A stretch of DNA of 64,000 nucleotides from Flaccisagitta enflata. Taxonomy: Eukaryota; Chaetognatha; Sagittoidea; Aphragmophora. The position numbers and the translations under genes are program-made. Each line of letters opens with the position of its first letter. Within the stretch, counting starts at the first letter, position 1. This document shows positions 36,525 through 48,494 of this stretch, piece by piece. Where the stretch lies: NCBI GenBank assembly GCA_965153355.1, contig OZ231128.1, positions 28,830,001 through 28,894,000 on the forward strand, in the 5' to 3' direction. A model generated the notes under the pieces. That model ran no database searches, was not told the DNA's origin, and saw nothing but the letters and a program-made list of their open reading frames with translations.

Positions 36525-36655
36525 CAAAGAGCCGGGGTACTTCCCCTGATTTCAATGAAGCGCCGAACCCCATCGACTGGTGAACTCACCGGAACATGAG
36601 GGGTACGCGTAGACTAGCAGCGATTTAAAAACGCCACCACGGTACCCCAGAAAAA
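36525..36655. other. Unexplained structured GC-richer block
   Basis: CCGGGGTACTTCCCCTG at 36531 and ACGGTACCCCAG at 36639 are inverted (GGGGTAC/GTACCCC) around about 100 bp of moderate GC. It could be an RNA or element end; no family recognised. Confidence 0.25.
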
Positions 36656-36944
36656 GAAAGTGCTAAATTTCTACGAGAGATATGAGAATGATATAGTATG
36701 CTACCCACCCTTTTTGATTATTTTCCTGTTTTGACATCTAATTGGACATAATCTACCCACTCATCAACAGCAGGGGCGAACTTCTTTTTCCTAACGTAAA
36801 ACAAATCAAAATTGTCTAGACCTAAGGTGCAATTCTAACTTGAAAAATTTCTACTGCGAAGACTGTTAAATAGGTAACTGATCACTATGTTCAAATAGGA
36901 TTTTTACGATTCAACATTATGCAAATATACTTTTATCTTTTACT

Positions 36945-36946
36945 TT

Positions 36947-36979
<33 letters not shown>
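36945..36979 (+). repeat. (TC)n microsatellite
   Basis: About 17 units. Confidence 0.9.
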
Positions 36980-36981
<2 letters not shown>

Positions 36982-37044
36982 AACAAAAACAAATCTTTGC
37001 CAAATTTTCGGAGGTCCATGTCCTCTTTTGCTCTCTCTCTCTCT

Positions 37045-37262
37045 TTTTTAGTCGCGTGCACGCGACTCTGCACCTCGCTTCGTCCGTCCGCCCGTCGCTC
37101 GGTTATTCGGTCGGTCTGTTACACTTTCACTTTTTTCATCAATTCTATTTCTTTAAGTTATCTAAAGTCATTTAAGAGTATACTGAGTCATTTTAAGTCA
37201 TTTTATGTTGTTCTAAGTCAATCTGTAAGTCTCGAACGCGACTTACAGGTGTTTGCCTTGTT
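37045..37262 (+). mobile_element. TCS element with AAGTCATTT-type body
   Basis: Hairpin AGTCGCGTGCACGCGACT, CGTCCGTCCGCCCGTCG tract, a run of TAAGTCATTT-like repeats, distal GAACGCGACT and end hairpin AGGTGTTTGCCT before TGTT. It shares this body with the reverse copy at 48495. Confidence 0.7.
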
Positions 37263-37472
37263 TTTTTATATTCATCAATTATAAAGACTAACTGTCAACA
37301 TTTCTTGACAGAGTGTGCTAAGAATCGGTGTATGTAGTCCACCCTCGGTAGATCTGAAGAAATTGCATATCTCTCAAATCGGTAACCTCACTATTCACTA
37401 GCTACACACCACATAGTTTGGTAATTCATCAAAATCCACACCAGATCATCCAATCAAAAGATGCGGTTTGTG

Positions 37473-37545
37473 ATTTTTAGCTGGGAGACGCAGCTTGATA
37501 AGAAGCCGTCCATCCGTCGGTCTGTCCGTCCGCAACCCACGAGTC
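37473..37545 (+). mobile_element. TCS 5' fragment, GGGAGACGC variant
   Basis: ATTTTTAGCTGGGAGACGCA, AGCTTGATAAGAAGCCGTCC and a TCCATCCGTCGGTCTGTCCG tract. The hairpin is imperfect and no 3' end follows. Confidence 0.35.
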
Positions 37546-37639
37546 GATAAGCGTAGCATTGCAGAAAACTTTGGATCCCTTAAACAACAGTTTACAGTGC
37601 TTAAACTGCATCATCAAAAATTTTTTCAGAGACAGAATT

Positions 37640-38665
37640 TTCTCATTTTAGAGGAAACTAAAAGGAGTACAGTGCGACTCATAAAAAAAGAAACAACTTT
37701 CATTCTTATTTTATCTAGTTTAAATTCAACAAATCAAATTGTTATTTATGAGCGTTTTAAACAGCTCCAAAAAATGAACAATTTGCCACCAGTCCCATTG
37801 AATTCGATCGATTTGTTTGGATTTTATGTTAAAATAAAGACAAATGATTTTCTTTCATACTTTATAGAGGACAAATTTTAGTAAAACTGCTGTAATTTCT
37901 AAACAAATTGAGCTAGTAACTCCAGAAACAGATCAAATGACAGATTTTTTCAAGGGCTTTCTCGATGTCATGGATTTTGATAGGTTTTCACTAGATTTAA
38001 ACCTTTCATGAATGACAAAAGAAAAAATTTTTTCATCACACAAATTTAAAAAATGAGGGATCTTTTTCCCCTCTTATGATATTGATGTTTGAAAAGAAGA
38101 AACTAAACAAAATCAGTGACCATTTAAAAGATCTTCAAAAGAACTTTCATTCAAGACCAATCCCAGCCTCCTAGCTTTACTCGTTTGGAAATGGCATTAG
38201 TTAAAAGTTAAATGGGTACGTATTGGTTATGCACCATTTCAAATTTGGAAATCAATACTCTCCAGTCTTTTTTTCACTGTGTCTAAACGAATTGAGCTAA
38301 AAATGTTAGGTTGGCGGCAAATGAAAGCTCTTTTGAATATCTTTCAAATGATCTATGATATCAATTGATTTCCTGCACTGCAAAGGCTAAATATAAAATA
38401 AACAAAGTCCCTTTTTAGTATCTTTTGAAGAATACACAGTTCATACACAGATTCGGACACCATGTCTTCTTTTTACTATAGAATCTAGAATAATTGATGT
38501 AAACTTGTGAGATTCGTGACCTTAGCTTCATTTGATGACACTCTTTCCATATCTGACAAATAAAATATCGAAAAGTCTTTTTTTCATGAGAAATATCTTG
38601 TAGAACAGCTGTTTCCTTTTTAATGATTCGCAGTGTAGTTATCTTTTCTTGTTTTGTGCTCTTCA
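37640..38665. mobile_element. ~1-kb inverted-repeat element with a nested MITE
   Basis: GTACAGTGCGACTCATAAAA (37666) pairs with the inverse of TTTTAATGATTCGCAGTGTAG (near 38618); on translation both give a RxIKKET motif, but no long frame survives. Inside it at 38100-38370 is a second inverted repeat (GACCATTTAAAAGATCTTC against its mirror). Confidence 0.5.
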
Positions 38666-38669
38666 ACCT

Positions 38670-39600
38670 TCAAGATATCTTCCACAAAGAATAAAAGTTA
38701 TTATTTAAGCTTCAATAAGTACTAACTCTGAATGCTCTGATACAGGTTTGTTTTGATTAAGAATGTGAGTTTTTCTGAAACGATCAATGGTTATTACAGA
38801 TGAAACGTTTTTTTAGGGGCTGGAGGCTGGGCCCAATCCCTATACTAGTAACTCTATTACTCAATATTACGATTAGATGTGTCACTATATATCATTATCA
38901 AAATCCAGTGGAAACCAAGGGTTGTTCTTTTGTCAGCCAAATTCGTAAGAACATGAAAATCACGCCACAAAAACAAATGATCAAAATCCTCACCATCGGC
39001 TTTGACTTATGATCTTAATCGCAATTCTGTCTCTTGCGTGGATGTCTCGCCGTCTTTAGGGGGTGGGAGGCGGGGGCAAAGGCGGGTGAGACATGGGCTG
39101 ACGGATGATTATTTTGTATGCGCGCTCGACGGGGATAGGAGACCCGAGGCAAAGGAGAGGCAACTAAAGCGAGCTCCTCTCTCCATTCCTCGTTTACATA
39201 TAAGCCAAATATACGATGGAGCGATGCGACACAGGAGCAGATGAGGAAGTGGTGAAAGATGAGGGGAAAATCGGGAGGTGGAGGAGAAGGAGAAGGAGGA
39301 AGAAAAGGCGGAGGAGGAGGAGGAAGAGGAAGTGAGGAAGGAAAATAAAAGAAACCAGTTTCTCTTGCTCCCTGTCTACAAACGATAAATCATCATTGGT
39401 CGTGGCATGTGTGCTAGGAGAATGGGTTATTGATGCTACACACACATAAACATGATAAAATGTGTGATGACTTGATGACAAGATGGGGGTTGAAATGAAG
39501 GGAGTTAATCCTCTTGATAAATGAAATAAACTATAAAGACAAAACACATGGCACGGTTATGATTGATGAACAATAATGGTTGACATGATTGTAAATCATG
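38670..39600. other. No gene recognised
   Basis: AT-rich to 39000, then a GC-richer stretch (39040-39240) and a GGA/GAGGAG tract (39275-39340). The GC-richer part could hide an exon but no splice-framed reading was convincing. Confidence 0.35.
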
Positions 39601-39607
39601 TCATCTT

Positions 39608-39680
39608 TATTTTTTAGCGGACTTGCTACTCTATGAGAGACTTTGTCCGTCCGTAGGTCCGTCCGCTGGTCCATCTGTCT
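39608..39680 (+). mobile_element. TCS 5' fragment
   Basis: TTTTTTAGCGGACTTGCTAC, CTATGAGAGACTTTGTCCG and a GTCCGTAGGTCCGTCCG tract. Stem decayed, 3' end absent. Confidence 0.4.
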
Positions 39681-39949
39681 CTAAACACAAACCGAAAGCT
39701 GAAAAAACGTTAAAGAAAACGATCTTACAAAGATGATTTAGTTAGCAATGAAAATCTTTGGATGTGTTATTTTTGCGCAAACTTCTTGTGGGTTTTAGAA
39801 GCAATCTGGGTATCAGAATCTAGACCTAAGGGGCCAAAATGACGGAACTCAGACAAGAATTCTGTTTTTCTAGCCAGATTTGGCCCATTTTGCTTGGATT
39901 TGGGCCATTTTGCTTGAATTTGGGCCATCTAGTTTGGATTTGGGCCCCA

Positions 39950-40620
39950 AAGAAGAAGAGGCCCCGAGGGCGGGGCAGGGGTAGACGGATGGACGGACGG
40001 ACGGACAGATTCCCCACGTTCTACAGGACTTCGTCTCCTACGGGGCCGTTGCCCAAAAAGGAACATCAAACGAGCCTCTTAAGACACCTTAACCTTAAAT
40101 AGTCGCAAAAGCATTTGATGGTCAGCAGTCCCGATGCCCCTAGGTTAATGTAAGTGGGGATGAGATGGTGAGAGGGGCAGAGGCCCCGAAAGGACCGATG
40201 CTTGAGTGCATTGGGAAATTATGGAGTATCTTATGGTCTAAGGGGTGAATTTGGACCACAAGGCGGAGATTTGAGCCTAGGAGCTGGGATTTGGGCCTTG
40301 GGGCTGGGATTTAGGACATGGGGCTGTGATTTGGGCCTCAAGGCTGGAATCTGGGCCTCAAGGCTGGGATTTGGGCTTGGGGGCTGAGATTTGGGCCTTG
40401 AGGCGAGGATTTAGGCCTCTGGATGAGATTTTGGTCATGATCATGAGGCTGAGATTTGGGCCTTGAAGCTGGGATTCTGGCCTTGAGGATAGATTTTAGG
40501 CTTGTAGGTCGGAATTGAGGCCTGAGGGGGTGGACAAAGGATAAGGAGAAGAAGAAGAAAAAAAATTTTCTTCTGTGTGAAAGCATAGGTCATCAGCCCC
40601 TTCGGGACCGCTGCCTAAAA
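39950..40620. mobile_element. GCAGGGC-family element
   Basis: A GGACGGACGGACGG tract, TCTACAGGACTTCGTC, CTACGGGGCCGTTGCCC, GTCGCAAAAGCATTTGATGG, a weak hairpin, then 15 or so units of GGGATTTGGGCCTTGGGGCT (40245-40530), and the closing inverted end GTGTGAAAGCATAGGTCATC, AGCCCCTTCGGGACCGCTGCC. Confidence 0.6.
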
Positions 40621-40684
40621 GCGTTTGATATGATGCATGACGAAAAGTGCCGAGATCTGTGTTTTTCAAGGAAGCGTAAATAAC

Positions 40685-40776
40685 ATACCGATTGACGAAC
40701 CAACAAACTGACAGATCGACGGCGGACCAATGGACAGACCCTCCTTTATAGAGATGCGAGGAGGCATCTTAAAAAA
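40685..40776 (-). mobile_element. TCS 5' fragment (reverse), GATGC subtype
   Basis: ACCAATGGACAGACC tract, then GAGATGCGAGGAGGCATCTT, which pairs as GATGC/GCATC before an A-run. Confidence 0.45.
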
Positions 40777-41284
40777 TTTGCTTTTATTTGGTGCGACATC
40801 AATAAATTCCTAAAAAAAACCTTATTGGCCCACATTTTTTTAGATCCCAGGCAAAGATCAGGTCACGACACAATATTCAGCTTATGTCACGTCTTTTTTA
40901 TCCAGCAGAAACCCTCAAAAAGAGTTTCTTATATGCTCCATATTTACCTGTTTTATTTTTCTGTCACTTCCAATCCCTTTTTCAGGCAATTACTCACGTT
41001 TGTGAATCTGTGAATCTGAGGCTCGTAGCCATTTTAATCCCCTTTTTCGACTTTCTCTCGGATTTTTAGGCTGGTGGTGTCGGTGGGGGGATGTGAAGTT
41101 TGTTCTAGAAAATGTGTTTATCTTTCCCCACAGCTCCCAACTTTTGCCCAATATTTCACGAGAAAAGAGAAGAAATCCCGTTACCAAGGTTATCCCTCTC
41201 TGATTCTTGCCCAATTTTCGCGAAAGATCTTCCTTGGCGCTCTCTCTCTCTCAACGAGAAGAGAGAAGGGAGAGCGAAAAGAGA

Positions 41285-41287
<3 letters not shown>

Positions 41288-41349
<62 letters not shown>
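41288..41349 (+). repeat. (TC)n microsatellite
   Basis: About 31 units. Confidence 0.9.
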
Positions 41350-41351
<2 letters not shown>

Positions 41352-41650
41352 GCTATATTCAAATGGGGAGAAAGAAGGAGAAAAAGATTTTTCACTTTCT
41401 TATTCGCGTATTTTTATTTTTATTTCTTTTACCTATGGCTAGTAGCATGGTTTGGCTACGTCGTCTGCAATTTTTCTTCTTGCGTGTGGTCCGTGCGGGG
41501 CCGCTGCAGTAAATTTCTTCACAATTCATATTTCTGTCGCTTTAATTTTGAATGTTGACGAATTGAACAACATATAAAATTGACAAAATTGACAAAATTA
41601 GAAATGAAAGGACAACGGCAACCCTTGACCCTCTTGAATCCTGCAGCCCC

Positions 41651-41891
41651 TTTATAGTCGCGGACACGCAACTCTATAAGAGGCTTTGTCCGTCCGTCGG
41701 TTCGTCGGTCCATAACCAATGGTTACTAGCCATTGAGTCGAAAAGTGTGAAAACGCGCATTTATGACGCCAAACTATTATGATCGCTATGTGTGGGAGTG
41801 AGCATGGGGTAGGGGAGGGTATGTCTGGGGGTAGTATTCTTCTACCCAGTGCCCACCCGTCCGTAACGACATTGTGACCGTGCGTCACTTG

Positions 41892-41893
<2 letters not shown>
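41651..41893 (+). mobile_element. TCS element, type ending GTGAC-loop-GTCAC
   Basis: AGTCGCGGACACGCAACT, AAGAGGCTTTGTCCGTCCG, distal GTCCGTAACG, then hairpin GTGACCGTGCGTCAC and TTGTT. This end hairpin replaces the GGCC-type hairpin of the main subtype. It runs into a CTT array. Confidence 0.75.
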
Positions 41894-41924
<31 letters not shown>

Positions 41925-42238
41925 CTTCTTCTTCTTCTTCTTCTTCTTCTTCCTTTGCTTCATCGTTTTCTTTTTCTTCTTTCTTTCTTTTCTTCTTCTT
42001 TTTCTTTTCTTCTTCCTCTTTTTCTTCCTCTGCTTCCTCCTTTGCTTCATCGTTTTCTTTTTCTTTTCTTTCTTTCCTCCTTTTCTTCTTCTTCTTCTTC
42101 TTCTTCTTCTTCTTCTTCTTCTTCTTCTTCTTCTTCTTCTTCTTCTTCTTCTTCTTCTTCTTCTTCTTCTTCTTCTTCTTCTTCTTCTTCTTCTTCTTCT
42201 TCTTCTTCTTCTTCTTCTTCTTCGTTCTTTTATTCTTC
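41893..42238 (+). repeat. (CTT)n microsatellite in blocks
   Basis: Pure CTT blocks (41896-41950, 42083-42222) around a variant stretch containing TTTGCTTCATCGTTTTC twice. Confidence 0.95.
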
Positions 42239-42322
42239 TTTTTAGTCGCGGCCACGCGACTCTACACCTTGCCGTGTCGGTCGGTCCGTCGGTCCGTCAT
42301 TACTGCCCTGCCCACAGTCCGC
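42239..42322 (+). mobile_element. 3'-truncated TCS copy inside a CTT array
   Basis: AGTCGCGGCCACGCGACT, GTCGGTCGGTCCGTCGG, CATTACTGCCCTGCCCACAG, GTCCGC, then directly TTCTTC. CTT repeats flank both sides. The break falls within the distal stem. Confidence 0.7.
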
Positions 42323-42964
42323 TTCTTCTTCTTCTTCGTGTATTCAGTTATTCTTCTTTTTTTTCTCCTTCTCTTGCTTTTCTTCTTCTCTGTGAGTTTG
42401 AAGCTGATATGGGAACCATGACGTCTGACTTTTCGAGACTAACATCGAAATCTCGATCTTCTGCTCTGTGCTTTGAACTTCAACTTCGTTCATGTAAATG
42501 CTCCTTGTTCTCCAGACTTCGTCGTCATCATCATGAATATTGAATGTACATGATCCATCTTTAATCATTCATTCTCAATAGCTTAGAGCATAACATGCAA
42601 ACCATCGTGATTTTTGTTTATCTCATCGCATCACCATCCATTTCAATCCATATGCTTTGTCAGCAACTCATCAAAATCTTCTTTCCTTATCATTTTTTTG
42701 CGACTGCGCAGATGTGTGATTTACATTTCTTTTATTTCTTTATATTTTTTTTAATGATGCAATGTCTTCCCGAGTGTTATTGATATCGTATTATCATTGC
42801 CTTGCTGTCGCCTTGTCCGTCTGTCTTTAAGCTCGTTGATTTTCAGTTGCACGTCAAGTATAACCGTATAACCGTACCTTGGCCGAGGTAATCGAGCTCT
42901 CTCTTCTTCTTTTTCTTCTTTTTTTTTTTTTTTGGTCGTATTTCTCATTTTCCTCTATTTTCTC

Positions 42965-43128
42965 TTTTTAGTCGCGGACTAGCGACTCTATAAGAGGCTT
43001 TGTCCGTCCGTCGGTCGGTTGGTTGGTCGGTCGGTCCGTGGTGATCGAGTCGAAAAGTGGGAAAACACGCATTGCCGCCCCTGCCCACCCGTCCGCGACT
43101 GGTATTGGCCGTGTATCCGGCCTTGTTT
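42965..43128 (+). mobile_element. TCS element with GGTATTGGCC end
   Basis: AGTCGCGGACTAGCGACT, AAGAGGCTTTGTCCGTCCG, GTCGAAAAGTGGGAAAAC block, distal GTCCGCGACT, hairpin GGCCGTGTATCCGGCC, TTGTTT. It shares the body with the GTGAC-ended type but the end with the main type, so it looks recombinant. Confidence 0.75.
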
Positions 43129-43214
43129 ACGTGCGCCAAAGCACGTCCGTCCGTCGGTTCGTCTTTAACGCATTCGTTCGACGATCAACACGGCGCACGT
43201 ATTTGCTTACTTGC
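43129..43214 (+). mobile_element. TCS element, CGTGCGCC subtype, tandem to the previous copy
   Basis: ACGTGCGCCAAAGCACGT hairpin, CGTCCGTCGGTTCG, AACGCATTCGTTCGACGATC, distal GGCGCACGT, then TTGCTTACTTGCC. It follows the previous copy without a gap. Confidence 0.65.
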
Positions 43215-43990
43215 CCACTGCCCATGTTCTTCTCTTTCCTCCTCTTCTTTCTCTTCCTCTTCTTTGTAACTCTGTACACAAATAGCAGTTTTATAGACAG
43301 AATGAACTCAACTCTCAAGAGAAAAGAGAAAAAGAAGGGAGAAAGAAAAAAAAAGAAAAAAGTAAATAGAAAACAAAAGAAAAGAAAAGCAAATGAAAAA
43401 AGTACCATCGGAATTCGAATCGAATGAAGTCTTTTTTGAAGATAACATTGGAATTTAGTATGATGTTACTTGTTGCGCACGAAACATAAAATCAAGTCAA
43501 TTCCTGTGGTTTCTCTACTCTGGCCAGCAACAGACAGCCCTTCCTGCCCTGCCATGAATTCGTCCCTCGAAATTTTGGTGCTTCTGCGAATTGAATATAT
43601 CGAGGTTATCCTATGTTTTAAAATGATCCATTTTGAATACGGTACGGCATATCACTAGATATACTCAATTGTATGCGAACAAACGTTCTTGAATTCGAAA
43701 CACATGAGGCTTGTCCGGTCACTCTGACATTCACTTCCAGATCCCGGCATTTTCGTTTTAACACGTTGCTTTGCAGCTTAACCATTTTACTGCTACAATC
43801 ACGTTTGTTTATGGGTAGTACACGAACGATTCTTTCCCACGCTCTACCCTGCTGTTAGTGTTAGTCGGTCCGTTAGTCGGACCCTCAAGGCGTTATGATT
43901 GATTGAGTCTGATGATCGATGATGTATACAATTAAACTGCCCTAAATTAGACTGTGTTTGTGCAACTGTATACATGGTTCCTGCAAGTTG
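43215..43990. other. No gene recognised
   Basis: Pyrimidine-rich then purine-rich stretch (43225-43400) and ordinary DNA after it. Confidence 0.4.
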
Positions 43991-43997
43991 AGAGCGA

Positions 43998-43999
<2 letters not shown>

Positions 44000-44092
<93 letters not shown>
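44000..44092 (+). repeat. (GA)n microsatellite
   Basis: About 46 uninterrupted units. Confidence 0.95.
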
Positions 44093-44094
<2 letters not shown>

Positions 44095-44669
44095 TATTTG
44101 TACTTCCTCGAGACACTGAAACATGTCTATGGGAGCGGCATTTTTCATTTCAACTTTGACTAAGTAAGGTCTTCACTTGGGTCTTTGCTTTGATTCGTTG
44201 TTATTTCAGGTGCGGACGTACAGGCATGCAGACGGGCAGACGGATATCATGTCCAAGTTGAGACTTGATCCTCGGTGTTCTTTGTCTTTTTGGCTTTGGC
44301 ATTTGGTTTGATGTTGTGGCGGTAATGGTGGTTGTGTGGGGCGGGAGACAGATACAAGGGGGGGGGTGGCTGATACATGAAAGTTCAAAACAAGAGACAA
44401 ACTGGGTTGGACAGAGAATCGCAAGAGTAGACAGTCTTGAAATCAGATATTCATGCAGACAGACAAATAGGGGAATGTGGCGGTGAGGTGCTGGAGCATC
44501 CATTAGGCGTAGCAGCGGAAACTCTTCCTAGAGACAGCGCCGTAGTTAGGAAATCCCCGACGTCGCTTTGATGATGATGATGCTGCTTGTAACGACCTGG
44601 TCTTTGACTGGACTCTGGACTGTGGCGTGAGGAGGTGGCAGCGCGACTCTCTCTGGAACCCCCGATGAC

Positions 44670-44898
<229 letters not shown>

Positions 44899-44999
44899 CT
44901 GATCGCAATCTAGAATCTTCTTGAATGTTTGAAAGAGCGGAAACGCATTCTTGAGTCTTGATTGTCGTGAGATATTCATCTGTTCACCCACGAGAAAGA

Positions 45000-46090
45000 T
45001 AATCAGATTTGATTTTTTTTAACAGGGCCAAGAAAAGCCTCAGCGATAAAGTGATGATACACAATCGTTAACACCTGCAGAAATGATACTTTTAAGTCGT
45101 GGTGTTGAGGTCTGTCAAATTTGACAAATCATGCTGTTATATAACGGAATGTATTGCTAGATTCAGAAAACATTAGTTTTATACACTTATCTTACTCTAA
45201 AAAATTGGTAAAAAAGAATAACTGATCGATCCCAAAATACACAGTGATAAAGACAGATGTGGAAAAATTCTAGAAGTTTCCATGAGAAAAAAGAAATCAA
45301 AATTTTGCGTTTCTAAGAACATGGCTTGTTTTTAAAAAGTATTTTAACTGATGCCATATTTTTTGAAAGCCAACAGTTTGATTTCAGAGACAGATTTAGT
45401 TCTTTATTTGAGACATGTCAATGCTAAAAAACCTATTTTCTTCAAAAATCCATCAATTTTCCAAACTTTGTTTTCACTTCTCTTAGTATGTTGTACAGAT
45501 ATATGTTTATCTATGAAAAAAAAATCCCTTATCTAAAAAAATATTTGTGAATTAACATGATAATAAATGTCGATAAAACTATGTACTTGTTTGCACTGTG
45601 TCTTAAAAACAGCTACAGTTTCTGGTTCATGAGTAAACCAGAAGCTTAAAATCAAGCAAAATGTATGATTTATGGGGAAAAACTGTTTGTTTGAAAAAAT
45701 GTAAGGGCGTTGGCTGACGGGTTCACATGGAAAAGATGAAGTAGGTGGACGGCTTGTATGAGAGTACATGTCTGGGAGTGATAAGTCTGGATAACGTCAA
45801 TCATTGAATAGATTCCCCGGACAACCTCCGAAACCTGAAGGGGGAAAACTGCTGAGCTTGGTAACTTATTGATGATATTTACCCAATGGGCAATGAACGT
45901 GGGTTATTTTTGTTTTGTTTTTCAATGATGATGAAATATGCTAACTGATGACGCTAGAGAATCATACCTACTTACACAATCAGACCGTAGACCCAGTCTA
46001 AAGACTGGGGTGGAGGCATGGTAAGCGCAAGAAAATTTTACAAGGGGATTAATATTGGGAATATTAATGACTGAATCAATTTAAGGTTGT
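45000..46090. other. No gene recognised
   Basis: AT-rich; only short ORFs without motifs. Confidence 0.4.
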
Positions 46091-46095
46091 TTTAT

Positions 46096-46180
46096 TTCCT
46101 CATTATGGTCAGTTGTTATGGAAAGATATTTCACATGTTGATGTTTCTCCATAGCAACCGACCATGATATGGAACAAAGC
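46096..46180. mobile_element. ~85-bp palindromic MITE
   Basis: CATTATGGTCAGTTGTTATG and its approximate inverse CATAGCAACCGACCATGATA flank a 30-bp core. A related half (GCTGGTTGCCATAGAAAC) is at 63396. Confidence 0.5.
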
Positions 46181-46433
46181 AATCAAAATATTTTTTCCTG
46201 GGATTGCCTTTCAGGTATACATGAAATTTAACACTATATTTATAGCGCTTTAAATTCGCTCTCGTTAGTCAGTACGCAACGAATGCCCGTAATACCTCAA
46301 GCCAAGACGAGATCTACAGTACCATCAACCCAAGTTCTTGACTTACAAGTTACGTAATAGAAAATGTATTTCTCTTCCTTATTCATTGACCCCCTCCCTT
46401 CCGTTACCTGCCCAATAGTCTTTTCCTCTTGAA

Positions 46434-46618
46434 ACAAGGCCGGGTACACTGCTACCGAAGTCGCGTGCGGGTGGGCAGGGGCAGAAAAGGTTAACTCAAG
46501 CTTTTGGGCAGGAGCAGTATTGCAAAAGACGCCCGAAAACGCCGAAAAAACAATCGGCGACCGACGGACCGACCGACCGACATAGCGGGGTGAAGAGTCG
46601 CGTGCATGTGACTAAAAA
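46434..46618 (-). mobile_element. TCS element (reverse)
   Basis: AACAAGGCCGGGTACACTGC, AAGTCGCGTGCGGGTGGGCA, GACCGACGGACCGACCGACC, AGAGTCGCGTGCATGTGACT, then an A-run. One arm of the local hairpin has changed (CATGTGAC). Confidence 0.75.
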
Positions 46619-46810
46619 AACATAGCGTGCAAGTTGTTATTAATACTGAAAAAAAGCGAATGTTTCGAAAATGACTCAAATACCTGATGAATGATCTCTC
46701 AATTTAGCTCTCATTTAAGCTCCGATTTCCTAATTGACATAAAGGTCGCTGATGACTCACTACTTATTATCCCTTGAAGCATGCTACTTAATTCGTTCTA
46801 TTTGCCCTTG

Positions 46811-47030
<220 letters not shown>

Positions 47031-47291
47031 CTGCTGGTAAGAAGCACTTCAACGTGGGTTCATGTCCGTCCATCATCTGCTTAAGCATTCTTTTTTTCAA
47101 GATGAGTATTCACGCATCACCGAGCTGCCTTGACGTTCGAAGTCAGACAACATCCACAAGACTTTTCAGTTTTCAGTCAATCTACACCTCTCTCTATCTC
47201 ACTCTATTCGCCCCTCTGTTAATGATCAATAAGTGTTTTTTTGTTTGTATGTGGGCATATTTGCTTGTTCGTTCGCTTGTTTGTTTGTTCT

Positions 47292-47505
47292 TTTTTAGTT
47301 GCGGACACGCAATTCTATAGGAGGCTTTGTCCGTCCGTCGTTCCGTTTTCCGTGGGGATCAGGTTGAAAAGTGGAAAAACAAGCGTTTTAGATACTTTTG
47401 CATAATTGAGTGTAAAGGGTGGTGGTTAGGGTGTGGTTGGGGGTTGGGGGTTGGATGTCCCTGACAACCCGTCCGCAACGATATTGTGACCCAGCGTCAC
47501 TTTTT
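47292..47505 (+). mobile_element. TCS element, GTTGCGGAC subtype, GTGAC end
   Basis: AGTTGCGGACACGCAATT, GGAGGCTTTGTCCGTCCG, GTTGAAAAGTGGAAAAAC, distal GTCCGCAACG, hairpin GTGACCCAGCGTCAC, T-run. A and A'' both carry the GTTGC/GCAAC change relative to the main type. Confidence 0.75.
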
Positions 47506-47697
47506 TTTATTCATTTGCTAAATCATTGCTATTGCTCAGTTGTTTGCTCCGTCAACTTGCCCGTCAATTTGTTCCTTCGTTTTAGCATTCCTTCGTTCAT
47601 TTCTTCATTCATGTATGATATACTTTCGCCTGCTTGTTTGTTTGTTTGTTTTGAGCCATTTGGTGGTTGCACATCATTTACACCCTATCAACTTTTC

Positions 47698-47772
47698 AGA
47701 CGCGTACATTCTCATCTCTACAAGCACTAGCCGGTCTGTCCGTCCGTCGTGCCAGTTCGTCGAGTCATCGCG
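47698..47772 (+). mobile_element. TCS 5' fragment
   Basis: AGACGCGTACATTCTCATCT, CACTAGCCGGTCTGTCCGTCC. Only the start and the TCCG tract are recognisable. Confidence 0.3.
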
Positions 47773-47774
47773 TA

Positions 47775-48490
47775 AGTCCATTTCGTTTCTTCAAAAATTA
47801 TGCGGGTCGCGGCTGGTGACGCATCAGACCAGGTTGACTGGGTGGGCTTGTTTGTTTACTTGGGAGATGCGTGAAGTCCGAGACAAGATCGCCTCAAAAT
47901 CTTGAAAGAGACAGGAAATTGGGAGTGGGCGAAAATCGTGACGGGAAATTGTCGAGAAAAGGCTGCACCAAAATTCATCAAAGAATTAAATTACTTAACT
48001 TTGGTTTGATTACTTATGAAAAGATTTCGATCCTTTGCGAGAGCTACTTAATCCAACATCAAGTCCAGTCTAAGAAACAAATTAAATCCAAAATTTAAGT
48101 GAATTTTTTCGAAAACATGCAATTAGCTGCCATGAACAACTTTCACAACTAGTCTGCTACACAGTATGATCGAATGCCTTAGTTCCGAATAAAGAAGGGA
48201 TGGGCTGACTACTACACGCTTCTCTTTTTATAAGAACATCAGCCTCAGATTTGGCTAGAAAACAAGAACATTTTAAGAACACGCTCAGCCTCAGGTTTGA
48301 AAAAAAGATAGTTACTTAAAAGTAACAAACTTTAAAGAAATCAAATTATAAAGAAATCAGTAAAATAAGATGAAATATCCTTAGAAATCAAAATTGTAAC
48401 ATTGATTTTGAAATAACAATTTATTTTTAAAAAAAATAATCTTACTTATCTTTTCATGTAGTAAAAAAATATTTTTTTTCTGAGATTTGC
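47775..48490. other. No gene recognised
   Basis: AT-rich with no supported coding exon. Confidence 0.4.
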
Positions 48491-48494
48491 TCAA

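Noticed and set aside
37495-37881. 128-codon plus-strand ORF, the longest non-repetitive one outside the ApoL-like gene
   Set aside because: It begins in a TCS TCCG tract and runs into an inverted-repeat element whose other arm encodes a similar peptide by chance of inversion; no motif recognised.
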